Shown here: piece by piece, positions 19,001 through 27,596 of the stretch
Numbering within the stretch: position 1 is the stretch's first letter
Layout of the letters: each line of letters begins with the position of its first letter
Translations under genes and position numbers: made by a program
The notes under the pieces: generated by a model
Seen by the model: the letters and a program-made list of their open reading frames with translations, nothing else
Told to the model about the DNA's origin: nothing
Databases searched by the model: none
Source: an uncultured Pelagibacteraceae bacterium
GTDB taxonomy: Bacteria; Pseudomonadota; Alphaproteobacteria; Pelagibacterales; Pelagibacteraceae
Direction: 5' to 3'
NCBI GenBank assembly: GCA_902607735.1
Contig: CACLLG010000007.1
Location: 1-32,364 of the forward strand
Length of the DNA: 32,364 nt

Positions 19001-19864
19001 ATGAAATTACCAAGTGTTACAATAAAAAATTTATTAGAAGCTGGAGTTCATTTAGGACATAAAACTTTTAGATGGAATCCAAAAATGAGCAAATTTATTT
19101 TTGGTTCAAAAGACTCAATACATATTATTGATCTAGTGCAAACTCTTGAAATGACAAATGCAGCTTTACTCCAAATTCATAAATGTATTGTATTAGGAGG
19201 TAAAATTTTATTTGTCTCTACAAAAAAACAAGCAGCAGATAGTATTGCAAATCTGGCTCAAGAAACATCACAATATTATGTTAATCACAGATGGCTCGGT
19301 GGAATGCTGACGAACTGGAAAACCATATCTAACTCGATTAAACGTTATAAAAAACTTTCAATAGATTTGAAGAAGGAAAATACGGGTTTTACAAAAAAAG
19401 AAATACTAAAAATGAATATACAAAGAGATAAGCTAGAAAGATCTCTAGGAGGTATTGCTGATATGGAGAAAGTTCCTGATATGATTTTTGTAATAGATAC
19501 AAATATTGAAGAACTAGCAGTAAAAGAAGCTCTAAAGTTAAATATTCCCATAGTTGCCATAGTCGATACAAATTCTGATCCAGTAGGAATAGATTACCCA
19601 ATACCAGGAAATGATGATGCAAGGAGAGCGATAAATTTATACTGTGATCTAATAAGACAAACAATTTTAGATGCACAAAAAAATATAACTAAAACTGATA
19701 AAGGTGATTCAGATATTGAAATAAAAAAACAAGAAATAAAAAGTCAAGAAGTTAAGAAACAAGAACCAAAAAAAAATAAAAAAGAAAAAGCTAAAGCAAT
19801 AAAAAAAATTTCTAAATCAATTATTTCAAAGGTCAAGTCTTTAGGCGCTAAAAAATCAAAATAA
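19001..19864 (+). CDS. rpsB: 30S ribosomal protein S2
   Basis: Component of the small ribosomal subunit (287 aa). MKLPSVTIKNLLEAGVHLGHKTFRWNPKM is the family N-terminus in two parts: LLEAGVHLGHKTFRWNPKM is the signature. HRWLGGMLTNWKTI and IVDTNSDP are further family motifs. The frame can be extended to a TTG at 18977, but the extra residues (WWNNRET) are not S2-like and lie in the structured leader, so ATG 19001 is chosen. The last 60 or so residues form a Lys/Glu/Gln-rich tail with repeated KKQE-like units, beyond the core fold. It is co-transcribed with tsf, 9 bp downstream. Confidence 0.97.
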   Translation: MKLPSVTIKNLLEAGVHLGHKTFRWNPKMSKFIFGSKDSIHIIDLVQTLEMTNAALLQIHKCIVLGGKILFVSTKKQAADSIANLAQETSQYYVNHRWLGGMLTNWKTISNSIKRYKKLSIDLKKENTGFTKKEILKMNIQRDKLERSLGGIADMEKVPDMIFVIDTNIEELAVKEALKLNIPIVAIVDTNSDPVGIDYPIPGNDDARRAINLYCDLIRQTILDAQKNITKTDKGDSDIEIKKQEIKSQEVKKQEPKKNKKEKAKAIKKISKSIISKVKSLGAKKSK

Positions 19865-19873
19865 TAATTTTAT

Positions 19874-20743
19874 ATGTCTCAAGGAGAAACATTAGACAAA
19901 GTTAAAAAGTTGAGAGAACTTACAGGAGTAGGGTTCAAAGATTGTAAAAATGCAATAGATGAAAATAATGGAGATATAGAAAAATCTATCGAATTTTTAA
20001 GAAAAAAGGGAATAGCAAAAGCAAGTAAGAAAATGCAGAGAGTAGCTGCTGACGGTTTAATATGTATTTATGAAAAAGATAACAAATTTTCAATAGTAGA
20101 AGTCAATAGTGAGACAGATTTCGTAGCAAAAAATGATCAATTTATAAAATTTGTTGAAGAAATATCAAAATTAGCTTTCTTAAATTCTGGAAAAATTGAA
20201 AGTATATTATCATCAAAAATGGAAAATAAAAAAAATGTTAAAGACAATTTAGTTTCTTTAATATCAAAAATTGGAGAAAAAATTACTTTACGAAGAAGTG
20301 ATTTTATTGAATCAAATAAATATATAAATTTTTCATATACTCATTCAGCATTAAAAAAAAATATAGGAAAAATTGGAGTTCTTTTAAGTTTTGAAACTAA
20401 TAAAAAAAAGGACGAATTATTAGAATTTGGTAAACATTTAGCTATGCATATAGCTGCATCATCACCTTTGTCTATAGACAGTAAGGACTTAGATCAGAAT
20501 ATATTAAAAAAGGAGAAAGAAATAATAAGAGAGGAATTGAAAAATACTGGAAAGGATAATAAAATTATAGATAAGATAGCAATTGGAAAATTAAATAAGT
20601 TTATTGCTGAAAATACTCTTTTAAACCAAGAGTGGATTTTGGAGCCAAAGAAAAAGGTAAAAGATATCTTAAAAGAAATAGCTGGCAAAGGTGAAATAAA
20701 AATTAAGAAATATATACGATTTAAAGTAGGGGAAGGAATTTAG
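19874..20743 (+). CDS. tsf: Elongation factor Ts
   Basis: Guanine nucleotide exchange factor for EF-Tu (289 aa). The N-terminal UBA-like domain has TGVGFKDCKNAIDENNGDIE and KGIAKASKK; the core holds VEVNSETDFVAKND, the TDFV motif that contacts EF-Tu. The C-terminal part, with helical residues rich in lysine, has normal family length. rpsB-tsf is a near-universal bacterial pair. pyrH (UMP kinase) usually comes next in Alphaproteobacteria but is absent here; frr begins 5 bp after the tsf stop. Confidence 0.96.
   Translation: MSQGETLDKVKKLRELTGVGFKDCKNAIDENNGDIEKSIEFLRKKGIAKASKKMQRVAADGLICIYEKDNKFSIVEVNSETDFVAKNDQFIKFVEEISKLAFLNSGKIESILSSKMENKKNVKDNLVSLISKIGEKITLRRSDFIESNKYINFSYTHSALKKNIGKIGVLLSFETNKKKDELLEFGKHLAMHIAASSPLSIDSKDLDQNILKKEKEIIREELKNTGKDNKIIDKIAIGKLNKFIAENTLLNQEWILEPKKKVKDILKEIAGKGEIKIKKYIRFKVGEGI
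20729..20737 (+). promoter_or_regulatory. Ribosome-binding site of frr
   Basis: GGGGAAGGA lies inside the last codons of tsf, 11 bases before the GTG at 20749. It is one of the few purine-rich Shine-Dalgarno-like sites in the window and supports GTG as the frr start. Confidence 0.5.
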
Positions 20744-20748
20744 ATATT

Positions 20749-21309
20749 GTGAGTACAGAGGAAATAATAAACAATTGTAATTCTAAGATGAAGAAAGCTT
20801 TTGAAGTTTTTAACCACGATCTAAATTCTTTAAGAACAGGGCGCGCTAATGCATCCATGCTGGATATTATTAAAGTAGATGTTTATGGACAAAAAATGGC
20901 TATAAATCAGCTGGCTACTATAACTACCCCAGAAGCAAGACTCCTTAATGTTCAAGTTTGGGATCAAAATAATGTAGCGTTGATAGATTCGGCAATTAAA
21001 AAATCTAATCTTGGTATCAACCCACAAATTGATGGGCAACTAATGAGAATTCCAGTTCCAAGTCTTAATGAAGAGAGAAGAAGTGAGCTTAAAAAAATAA
21101 TGGGAGGATTAGCTGAAAAAGCAAAAATATCTATAAGAAACATTAGACGCGAAGCAAATGATAAATTAAAAAAAAATCTTAAGGATAAAGAAATAGGAGA
21201 GGACGAAAGTAAAAATTCAGAGAAAAAAATTCAAAACATAACAGATAAGCAAATTTCAGAATTAGAAAAAAAATTGGCAGAAAAAGAAAAAGAAATAATG
21301 ACAGTATGA
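20749..21309 (+). CDS. frr: Ribosome recycling factor
   Basis: Releases ribosomes from mRNA after termination together with EF-G (186 aa, normal length). Recognisable family motifs are LRTGRANASMLD, VDVYGQKMAINQLATI, ARLLNVQVWD, PVPSLNEERRSELKK and IRNIRREANDKLKK. The start is GTG 20749, which gives the expected N-terminus and is preceded by a purine-rich site. It overlaps uppS by 4 bp (ATGA). Confidence 0.96.
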   Translation: MSTEEIINNCNSKMKKAFEVFNHDLNSLRTGRANASMLDIIKVDVYGQKMAINQLATITTPEARLLNVQVWDQNNVALIDSAIKKSNLGINPQIDGQLMRIPVPSLNEERRSELKKIMGGLAEKAKISIRNIRREANDKLKKNLKDKEIGEDESKNSEKKIQNITDKQISELEKKLAEKEKEIMTV

Positions 21310-21983
21310 ACAAATTAAACCATGTCGCTATAATTATGGATGGTAATGGGCGATGGGGTTTGAAAAAGAAAAATTCAAGAAATTATGGTCATTTAAAAGG
21401 CTTAAAAACTGTAGAAAGGATAATTAAATTTTCTGCATATAAAAAAATTCCTTTTTTAACACTTTATACATTTTCAACAGAGAATTGGAAAAGACCAGAA
21501 AAAGAAGTAAATTTTCTTTTTGACTTAATTAGAAATACGCTAAAGAAAAATTTAAAAAAAATAATTAAACAAGAATTTAAAATAAGAATTATAGGAAATA
21601 AGAAGGGTTTGCCCAAAGATATAAATAAAACTATAAAATTAATAGAAAACAGGACATCTAAAAATAAGGTAATTACCATAAATCTTGCTTTAAATTATGG
21701 CTCTAAGGAAGAGATTATTAACGCATGTAAAGTATTTAATTCTAAAAAACAAAAATTGACCATTGATAATTTTGAAAAAAAACTCTACACAAAAAACATA
21801 CCAAATCCGGACATTTTAATTAGGACTGGTGGAACTAGAAGACTAAGTAATTTTTTATTATGGCAACTAGCATATACTGAAATTTTTTTTGTAGAGAAAT
21901 TATGGCCAGATTTTAATGAAAGTGATTATAATAAAATTATAAGTAAGTTTTATAAAATAAAGAGAAATTTTGGTAAAATATGA
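21306..21983 (+). CDS. uppS: Isoprenyl (undecaprenyl) diphosphate synthase, cis type
   Basis: Condenses isopentenyl diphosphate with farnesyl diphosphate to make the C55 carrier for peptidoglycan and surface polysaccharides (225 aa). Conserved regions: HVAIIMDGNGRW with catalytic Asp12, the LTLYTFSTENWKRP region, LALNYGSKEEI, and PDILIRTGG...RLSNFLLWQLAYTE. In the last motif the usual Glu after RTGG is Thr177 (codon at 21834-21836), which is unusual because this Glu takes part in substrate binding in E. coli UppS (Glu198). All else is intact. It overlaps frr and cdsA by 4 bp each. Confidence 0.95.
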   Translation: MNKLNHVAIIMDGNGRWGLKKKNSRNYGHLKGLKTVERIIKFSAYKKIPFLTLYTFSTENWKRPEKEVNFLFDLIRNTLKKNLKKIIKQEFKIRIIGNKKGLPKDINKTIKLIENRTSKNKVITINLALNYGSKEEIINACKVFNSKKQKLTIDNFEKKLYTKNIPNPDILIRTGGTRRLSNFLLWQLAYTEIFFVEKLWPDFNESDYNKIISKFYKIKRNFGKI

Positions 21984-22654
21984 CTAATTTGCAAAAAAGA
22001 GTTTTAACGTCGATCGTTATCTTGCCCCTATCTTTTTTCTTTCTTCTGAAAGGCGGCTATTATTTATTATTTTTTTTAATGTCGATTTTTTTCATAGCAA
22101 ATTATGAATTATTTTCAGTTTTTAACAAGAGATCTACAATATTATTTCTTGACCTAATATTGATTTTGTCCCTTTTTTCAATTTATTATCTTGCTGAACA
22201 TACGAAAGATGCTTCATTTTATATTTTATTATGGGTGATAATTCTCTGTATATGCTCTGACGTAGGAGGCTATGTTTTTGGAAAAATTTTTAAATGGAAA
22301 AAATTAACTAAAATTAGCCCAAAGAAGACCTTATCAGGAGTTTTTGGTTCATTTATATTTTCGCTGTTTTCTATATTAATTGCTGATGCGCTTTCATCAA
22401 AAATAGTATGGTTTGATTCCACAGAAAAAACATTTTTAAATTTTCTTGATCCAAAATTTTTCTTTTTAGCAATAATTTTATCTTTAGTAGCCCAAGCTGG
22501 AGATTTAACAATTTCCTATTTTAAAAGATTAGAAAAAGTTAAAGATATAGGAAAAATATTACCTGGGCATGGTGGAATTTTTGATCGTATTGATGGTTTG
22601 ATGTTTGTGGTTATTATAACATTTATTCTTTATAATTTAAAATTTATACCATAA
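21980..22654 (+). CDS. cdsA: Phosphatidate cytidylyltransferase
   Basis: Integral membrane enzyme that makes CDP-diacylglycerol from phosphatidate and CTP for phospholipid synthesis. It has 224 aa with about six hydrophobic helices. The C-terminal family signature is present: SPKKTLSGVFGS, then AQAGDLTISYFKRLEKVKD and LPGHGGIFDRIDGLMF with the metal-binding Asp pair. It overlaps uppS (ATGA) and dxr (TAATG). Confidence 0.94.
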   Translation: MTNLQKRVLTSIVILPLSFFFLLKGGYYLLFFLMSIFFIANYELFSVFNKRSTILFLDLILILSLFSIYYLAEHTKDASFYILLWVIILCICSDVGGYVFGKIFKWKKLTKISPKKTLSGVFGSFIFSLFSILIADALSSKIVWFDSTEKTFLNFLDPKFFFLAIILSLVAQAGDLTISYFKRLEKVKDIGKILPGHGGIFDRIDGLMFVVIITFILYNLKFIP

Positions 22655-23820
22655 TGAAAAAGAAAATCGCAATACTTGGATCAACTGGTTCAATAGGCAG
22701 AGCTACACTTGAAGTAATAAAGAAAGATATAAAAAATTTTGATATAATTTTATTGTCTGCAAATAATAATTATAAAAAACTTATTGAGCAAGCTAAAGAA
22801 TTTAAAGTTAAAAATGTTTTAGTAAAAAATAAAATTTTTTTTAAAAGAATAAAAAATTCATTACAAAATCAAAAAACAAAAGTTTACTCAGGTGATGTTT
22901 CTATAAAGGATATAATTTCCAGAAAAATTGATTTTACTATGTCTGCTATAGTAGGTTTAGCAGGATTACAACCAACAATTGATGCAATAAAAATTAGCAA
23001 AACTGTAGCTATAGCAAATAAGGAAAGTATTATTTGTGCTTGGCATATTTTATCAAAGATTAAAAAAAAATATAAAACAGAAATTCTTCCTGTTGATTCT
23101 GAACACTTTTCAATTTTTGAACTTACCAAAAGAGTTTCTAATGATGAAGTTGAAGAAATAATTATCACTGCTTCTGGAGGACCTTTTTTAAATAGTTCTA
23201 AAAAGAAATTAAATTTTGTTAAACCCACAGAAGCAATTAATCATCCAAATTGGAAAATGGGAAAAAAAATCTCAGTCGATTCTGCTAATATGATGAATAA
23301 AGTTTTTGAATTAATAGAAGCGTATAAATTTTTTGGATTTGAAAGAAAAAAATATAAAATTTTAATTCATCCACAATCTTATGTTCATTCTATAATAAGA
23401 TTCAAAAGCGGTTTGATTAAAATGATAATGTATAATCCTGACATGAAAATACCTATATCTAATATATTATATAATAAAAAGAATCAGCATTTTAATAAAT
23501 CCCAAATTGATATTAGAATTTTAAATAAATTGACTTTTCATGAAGTAAACACAAAGAGTTTTCCATCTATAAAATTGATAAACAAATGTTTTACTTCAGG
23601 TTTCTCAACCCCAATAATAGTTAATGCATCAAACGAGGTTCTTGTTAATTTGTTTTTAGAAAAAAAAATAGCTTTTTTAGATATAGTTAAAACAATAAAT
23701 AAGATTTTTAATGACAAAGAGTTTAAAAAATATGCTAGAAGGAAGGCAGCATCATTAAAGGACATCAAAATTATAGATAATTGGGCCAGATTGAAAACAA
23801 ATAATATGTGTGTAAGATAG
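22654..23820 (+). CDS. dxr: 1-deoxy-D-xylulose 5-phosphate reductoisomerase
   Basis: NADPH-dependent enzyme that makes 2-C-methyl-D-erythritol 4-phosphate, the committed step of the MEP isoprenoid pathway (388 aa). GSTGSIG (residues 9-15) is the NADPH-binding loop; ANKESIICA, PVDSEHFSIFE, TASGGPF and HPNWKMGKKISVDSANMMNK are the substrate and metal site motifs. The C-terminal helical domain is complete. In most Alphaproteobacteria the site-2 protease gene rseP lies between dxr and bamA; here bamA follows after 5 bp. Confidence 0.96.
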   Translation: MKKKIAILGSTGSIGRATLEVIKKDIKNFDIILLSANNNYKKLIEQAKEFKVKNVLVKNKIFFKRIKNSLQNQKTKVYSGDVSIKDIISRKIDFTMSAIVGLAGLQPTIDAIKISKTVAIANKESIICAWHILSKIKKKYKTEILPVDSEHFSIFELTKRVSNDEVEEIIITASGGPFLNSSKKKLNFVKPTEAINHPNWKMGKKISVDSANMMNKVFELIEAYKFFGFERKKYKILIHPQSYVHSIIRFKSGLIKMIMYNPDMKIPISNILYNKKNQHFNKSQIDIRILNKLTFHEVNTKSFPSIKLINKCFTSGFSTPIIVNASNEVLVNLFLEKKIAFLDIVKTINKIFNDKEFKKYARRKAASLKDIKIIDNWARLKTNNMCVR

Positions 23821-23825
23821 GATTT

Positions 23826-26069
23826 ATGATTAATTTGAAAAAATATTTTATTCAAATCATTTTATTTTTAGTTTTTTTTACTATCAGTTCTCATGCTGAG
23901 ATAGTTAAAAAGGTAGAAATTACAGGTAATGAAAGAATTTCCAATGAAACAATAATAATTTTTGGAGATGTTACTTTGGGGAAAGATTATAAAAAGTCCG
24001 ACATTAATCTTTTAATAAAGAAACTTTATGAAACAACTTTTTTTTCAAACATTTCAGTAGATTTAATAAATAATAAGCTAAACATTATAGTAGCAGAGAA
24101 TCCAATTATTAATTCAATAGTATTAGAAGGTGAAAAAGCAAATAAATTTAAAGAAAAAATTAAAGAAATAGCATCACTTAAAGAAAAAGGTTCTTTCTTA
24201 GAACACAGAGTTAAAAATGATGTTAATTTAATAAAATCATTTTATAGCGCTTTAGGTTATTATTTTGTGAAAATTGATGCTGATATAGAAAAATTAATAA
24301 AAAATAAAGTAAATATTGTTTATAGGATTGACAAAGGGGAGAAAGCTAAAATTGCAAAAATATATTTTCTAGGTGATAAAAAAATTAGAGAAAAAAAATT
24401 AAGAGATATTATTACATCACAAGAAGATAGATTTTGGAAATTTATTTCTAGAACTGTATATTTAAACAAAGAGAGGATTGAGTTAGATAAAAGATTATTA
24501 AAAAGTTATTATAGAAATAAAGGCTTTTACGAGGTTGATGTAAAATCTACAAATGTTGAATATTCAGAAGGATTGGGTTTCGTTTTAACTTACAATATTA
24601 ATGCTGGACCAAGATATAAATTTAAAAAAGTATTTGCCGATGTTTCTGATAATTTGGATAAAGAAGCATTTCTTTCTTTAGAGAGTGAATTTAATAAATT
24701 AGTTGGAAATTATTATTCGCAAAGGAAATTAAATTCTGTATTACAAAAAATTGATAAGTTAAGTGAACAAAAAGAACTACAATTTATTAATCATAGTGTT
24801 TTGGAAACGTTGGATGAGGATGGTGTTGAAGTAAAAATTAATATTTATGAAGGAGAAAAAATTATAATTGAGAGAATAAATATAGTTGGAAATTCAGTTA
24901 CCAATGATTCTGTAATCAGAAGTGAACTTCTTGTAGACGAAGGTGATCCATTCAGTCCACTTTTAGTTAATAAATCAGTTAATGAAATTAAAGCTAGAAA
25001 TATATTTGGAAACGTTGAACATAAAGTTTTAGCTGGTTCTTCCGATGATCTTAAAATATTGGAAATTAGTGTAGAGGAAAAAGCTACTGGTGAAATTATG
25101 GCTGGAGCTGGAATAGGTACTGATGGTACAAGTTTTCAATTTATGGTAAGTGAGAATAATTGGTTAGGAAGAGGAATTAAACTAGAATCTAATTTAAATC
25201 TCTCTCAAGATAAAGTGAGTGGAGCAATCTTGGTAATTAATCCAAATTATAATTATACTGATAATTCAGTTAAAGTTGGTTTAGATGTTTCATCTACAGA
25301 TAGGTCAACTTCATCAGGTTATAGTAGTTCAAAAACAGGATTTGAATTTGGAACTACTTTTGAACAATATGAAGATCTATTTATATCACCAGAAATTACA
25401 TTGGCATTTGAAGATATAGAAGTTGACGACACTGCATCTACAGCAATTAAAAATATGGAAGGATCATTTTTTAATACTGACATAGGATATGCTGTTACAT
25501 TAGATAAAAGAAATCAATCTTTTAAACCTACCCAAGGATATAAAACGAGATTTGGGCAGTCATTACCAATAATCCAAGATTCATCATCGATAATGAATAT
25601 GTTTGATACAAGTGTATATCACGATTTTTCTGACGATCTAATTGGTTCATTCAAAATATATGCTCAGACTATAAATGGTGTAGATGATGATGTCAGATTG
25701 ACTAGTAGACTATTTATACCTCGAAGAAAATTACGGGGATTTAATACATATAGAACAGGACCAAAAGATGGAGATGATTATATAGGAGGAAACTATGTGA
25801 CGGCAGCAAGCGCAGAAGCACAATTGCCAAACCTTTTACCAGAATCTTATAGAACCGATTTTAGTTTATTTTTTGATGCAGCAAATGTTTGGGCAGTTGA
25901 TTATAGCAATGATATAGACGAAACTAATAAGATTAGATCTTCCATAGGAATAAGTGCTAATGTTTTTACAACAATTGGCCCTTTAAGCTTTACAGCAGCA
26001 CAAGATATTACCAAAGCCACCTCCGACGAAACTGAATCCTTTAACTTTAGACTTGGTACCTCGTTTTAA
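23826..26069 (+). CDS. bamA: Outer membrane protein assembly factor BamA
   Basis: Essential beta-barrel insertase of the outer membrane (747 aa). A signal peptide of about 24 residues ends at SSHA before EIVKKVEITGN. Five POTRA-like repeats fill roughly residues 25-420; each has the alpha/beta pattern with glycine-turn motifs such as IVGNSVTNDSVIRSEL. The C-terminal Omp85 barrel contains LRGFNTYRTG, the counterpart of the VRGF motif of loop 6, and ends in Phe. I chose ATG 23826, 5 bp after dxr; a GTG at 23808 would add MCKIGF before the signal peptide and overlap dxr. Confidence 0.95.
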   Translation: MINLKKYFIQIILFLVFFTISSHAEIVKKVEITGNERISNETIIIFGDVTLGKDYKKSDINLLIKKLYETTFFSNISVDLINNKLNIIVAENPIINSIVLEGEKANKFKEKIKEIASLKEKGSFLEHRVKNDVNLIKSFYSALGYYFVKIDADIEKLIKNKVNIVYRIDKGEKAKIAKIYFLGDKKIREKKLRDIITSQEDRFWKFISRTVYLNKERIELDKRLLKSYYRNKGFYEVDVKSTNVEYSEGLGFVLTYNINAGPRYKFKKVFADVSDNLDKEAFLSLESEFNKLVGNYYSQRKLNSVLQKIDKLSEQKELQFINHSVLETLDEDGVEVKINIYEGEKIIIERINIVGNSVTNDSVIRSELLVDEGDPFSPLLVNKSVNEIKARNIFGNVEHKVLAGSSDDLKILEISVEEKATGEIMAGAGIGTDGTSFQFMVSENNWLGRGIKLESNLNLSQDKVSGAILVINPNYNYTDNSVKVGLDVSSTDRSTSSGYSSSKTGFEFGTTFEQYEDLFISPEITLAFEDIEVDDTASTAIKNMEGSFFNTDIGYAVTLDKRNQSFKPTQGYKTRFGQSLPIIQDSSSIMNMFDTSVYHDFSDDLIGSFKIYAQTINGVDDDVRLTSRLFIPRRKLRGFNTYRTGPKDGDDYIGGNYVTAASAEAQLPNLLPESYRTDFSLFFDAANVWAVDYSNDIDETNKIRSSIGISANVFTTIGPLSFTAAQDITKATSDETESFNFRLGTSF

Positions 26070-26593
26070 TGAAATATTTAGTAAAATTTGTTGTAGTTAC
26101 TTTTTTAGTATTAATTTGTACAAACACTTTTGCTGAACAAAAAGTAGTTATATTGGATTTAAAATACGTTTTAAATAACAGTAAAGCAGGAAAGGGTGCG
26201 CAGGATTTTTTAAAAAAGTCGTTCGAGGATAGTGCAAAAAAGTTTACAAATATGGAAAAAGCATTGAAGAAAGAAGAGAATGATTTGTTAACAAAAAAGA
26301 CGGTCTTAAGTAAAGAAGAATATACTAAAAAGAGTGATGAATTAAGAAAAAAAGTAATAGACTATCAATCACAAAGAAGAGCATCACTAGATAAAATTTC
26401 TACGCAAAGAGCTGAATCAAGAGAAATGCTTATTAAAAATATAGAACCTTTACTTAATGCCTATGTTAAAGAAAACAATATTTCTATAGTGATTGAGAAA
26501 AAAGGAACACTAGCTGGTAATCCAGAACACGATATTACTCAAATTATTGTTGAAAAGTTGAATAAGGAACTTCCTTCACTAAATTTAAAGTAA
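26069..26593 (+). CDS. skp: Periplasmic chaperone Skp/OmpH family
   Basis: Likely chaperone for unfolded outer-membrane proteins on their way to BamA (174 aa). A signal peptide ends near TNTFA (residue 22), followed by VVILDLKYVLNNSKAGKGAQ, the family start of the body. The middle is a long charged Lys/Glu-rich helical region fitting the tentacle coiled coils, and the C-terminus NISIVIEKKGTLAGNPEHDIT returns to the trimer core. The place between bamA and lpxD is the standard one. Its start overlaps the bamA stop (TAATG). Confidence 0.9.
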   Translation: MKYLVKFVVVTFLVLICTNTFAEQKVVILDLKYVLNNSKAGKGAQDFLKKSFEDSAKKFTNMEKALKKEENDLLTKKTVLSKEEYTKKSDELRKKVIDYQSQRRASLDKISTQRAESREMLIKNIEPLLNAYVKENNISIVIEKKGTLAGNPEHDITQIIVEKLNKELPSLNLK

Positions 26594-26594
26594 A

Positions 26595-27596
26595 ATGTCT
26601 AAAAATCATTTTTTTGAAAAAAAGGGACCTTTCCCTTTGAAAGAATTAATTAAGGTTATTGGTTATACAGGTAAAAAGACTTATGAAAATGATTTTAAAA
26701 TATTTGGCATTGAATCACTAAAAAATGCTGATAAAAATGATATGACTTTTTTAAATTCAAGTAAATATCAAGAAATATCTCTAAAAACAAAAGCAGCTGC
26801 TTGCATTACTTTACCAAACTTTTCAAAATTTCTTCCAGAAAAATGTATAAAATTAGATGTTAAAAATGTTTTATTTTCAGTTACTCAAGCATTAAAAATG
26901 TTTTATCCAGATGCTGATGTTGATGTACTAGATGAAAATTTATCATACTCTGATGACGTAAAAAAATTATACCCTGATGTTAAATTTGGAAAAAATGTTT
27001 TGATCGGAGAAAATGTTTTGATTGGTAAACATTCTAGAATTGCAAGTAACTCAATAATCGAAAGTAATGTTTGTATAGGTGAAAACTGTATAATTGGTTC
27101 TTTTGTTATGATTAGAAATTCTTTAATTTCAAAGAATGTTTATATTCAAGATGGATCAAAAATTGGTGTAAAAGGTTTTGGTTTTATACCTAATAAAAAT
27201 AAAAATATTAGAACTCCTCACATTGGTAAAGTTATATTAGAAGAAGGTGTGGAAATAGGAGCTAACAGCACTATAGATAGAGGTTCGCTTGCTGATACAG
27301 TTATTGGAAAAAATACCTTTATAGATAATCAAGTACATATAGCACACAATGTACAAATAGGAAAAAATTGTATGATTGCTGGTCAAGTAGGTTTTGCTGG
27401 AAGTTGCACTCTTGGTGATAATGTAATTATAGGAGGTCAGGCTGGAATATCTGGTCACCTTAAAATAGGAAATAATGTAAAAATAGGAGGAGGTAGCGGA
27501 GTAATAAATGATATATATGATAACCAACAAGTAATGGGCTATCCTGCGGTTCCTTTAAAAAATTTTGTTAGACAAAGAAAAAAAAATGAAAAATAA
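26595..27596 (+). CDS. lpxD: UDP-3-O-acylglucosamine N-acyltransferase
   Basis: Third step of lipid A synthesis: adds a hydroxyacyl chain to the 2-amino group of UDP-3-O-acylglucosamine (333 aa). After the N-terminal uridine-binding domain come many hexapeptide repeats of a left-handed beta helix. GFGFIPN and VHIAHNVQIGKN hold the expected active site, with catalytic His251, and GGQAGISGH follows. One base separates it from skp. Its end overlaps fabZ by 11 bp. Confidence 0.96.
   Translation: MSKNHFFEKKGPFPLKELIKVIGYTGKKTYENDFKIFGIESLKNADKNDMTFLNSSKYQEISLKTKAAACITLPNFSKFLPEKCIKLDVKNVLFSVTQALKMFYPDADVDVLDENLSYSDDVKKLYPDVKFGKNVLIGENVLIGKHSRIASNSIIESNVCIGENCIIGSFVMIRNSLISKNVYIQDGSKIGVKGFGFIPNKNKNIRTPHIGKVILEEGVEIGANSTIDRGSLADTVIGKNTFIDNQVHIAHNVQIGKNCMIAGQVGFAGSCTLGDNVIIGGQAGISGHLKIGNNVKIGGGSGVINDIYDNQQVMGYPAVPLKNFVRQRKKNEK
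26993..27028 (+). repeat. 18-bp imperfect tandem repeat in lpxD
   Basis: Two consecutive 18-base units (26993-27010 and 27011-27028) match at 15 positions and encode NVLIGE and NVLIGK. They are two neighbouring hexapeptide turns of the beta helix that are still almost identical at DNA level, suggesting a fairly recent turn duplication. Confidence 0.6.

Noticed and set aside
19389..19676. Minus-strand open frame with Leu-rich product inside rpsB
   Set aside because: Low-complexity Leu/Tyr composition is what the antisense of this AT-rich gene gives; rpsB is certain on the other strand.
22884..23228. Open reading frame of 114 codons on the minus strand inside dxr
   Set aside because: It lies wholly within a well-conserved gene, its protein is unlike any family I recognise, and such shadows are expected.
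27237..27530. Minus-strand frame of 97 codons inside lpxD, rich in Tyr, Ser and Ile
   Set aside because: The composition mirrors the antisense of hexapeptide repeats; there is no start signal or homology.
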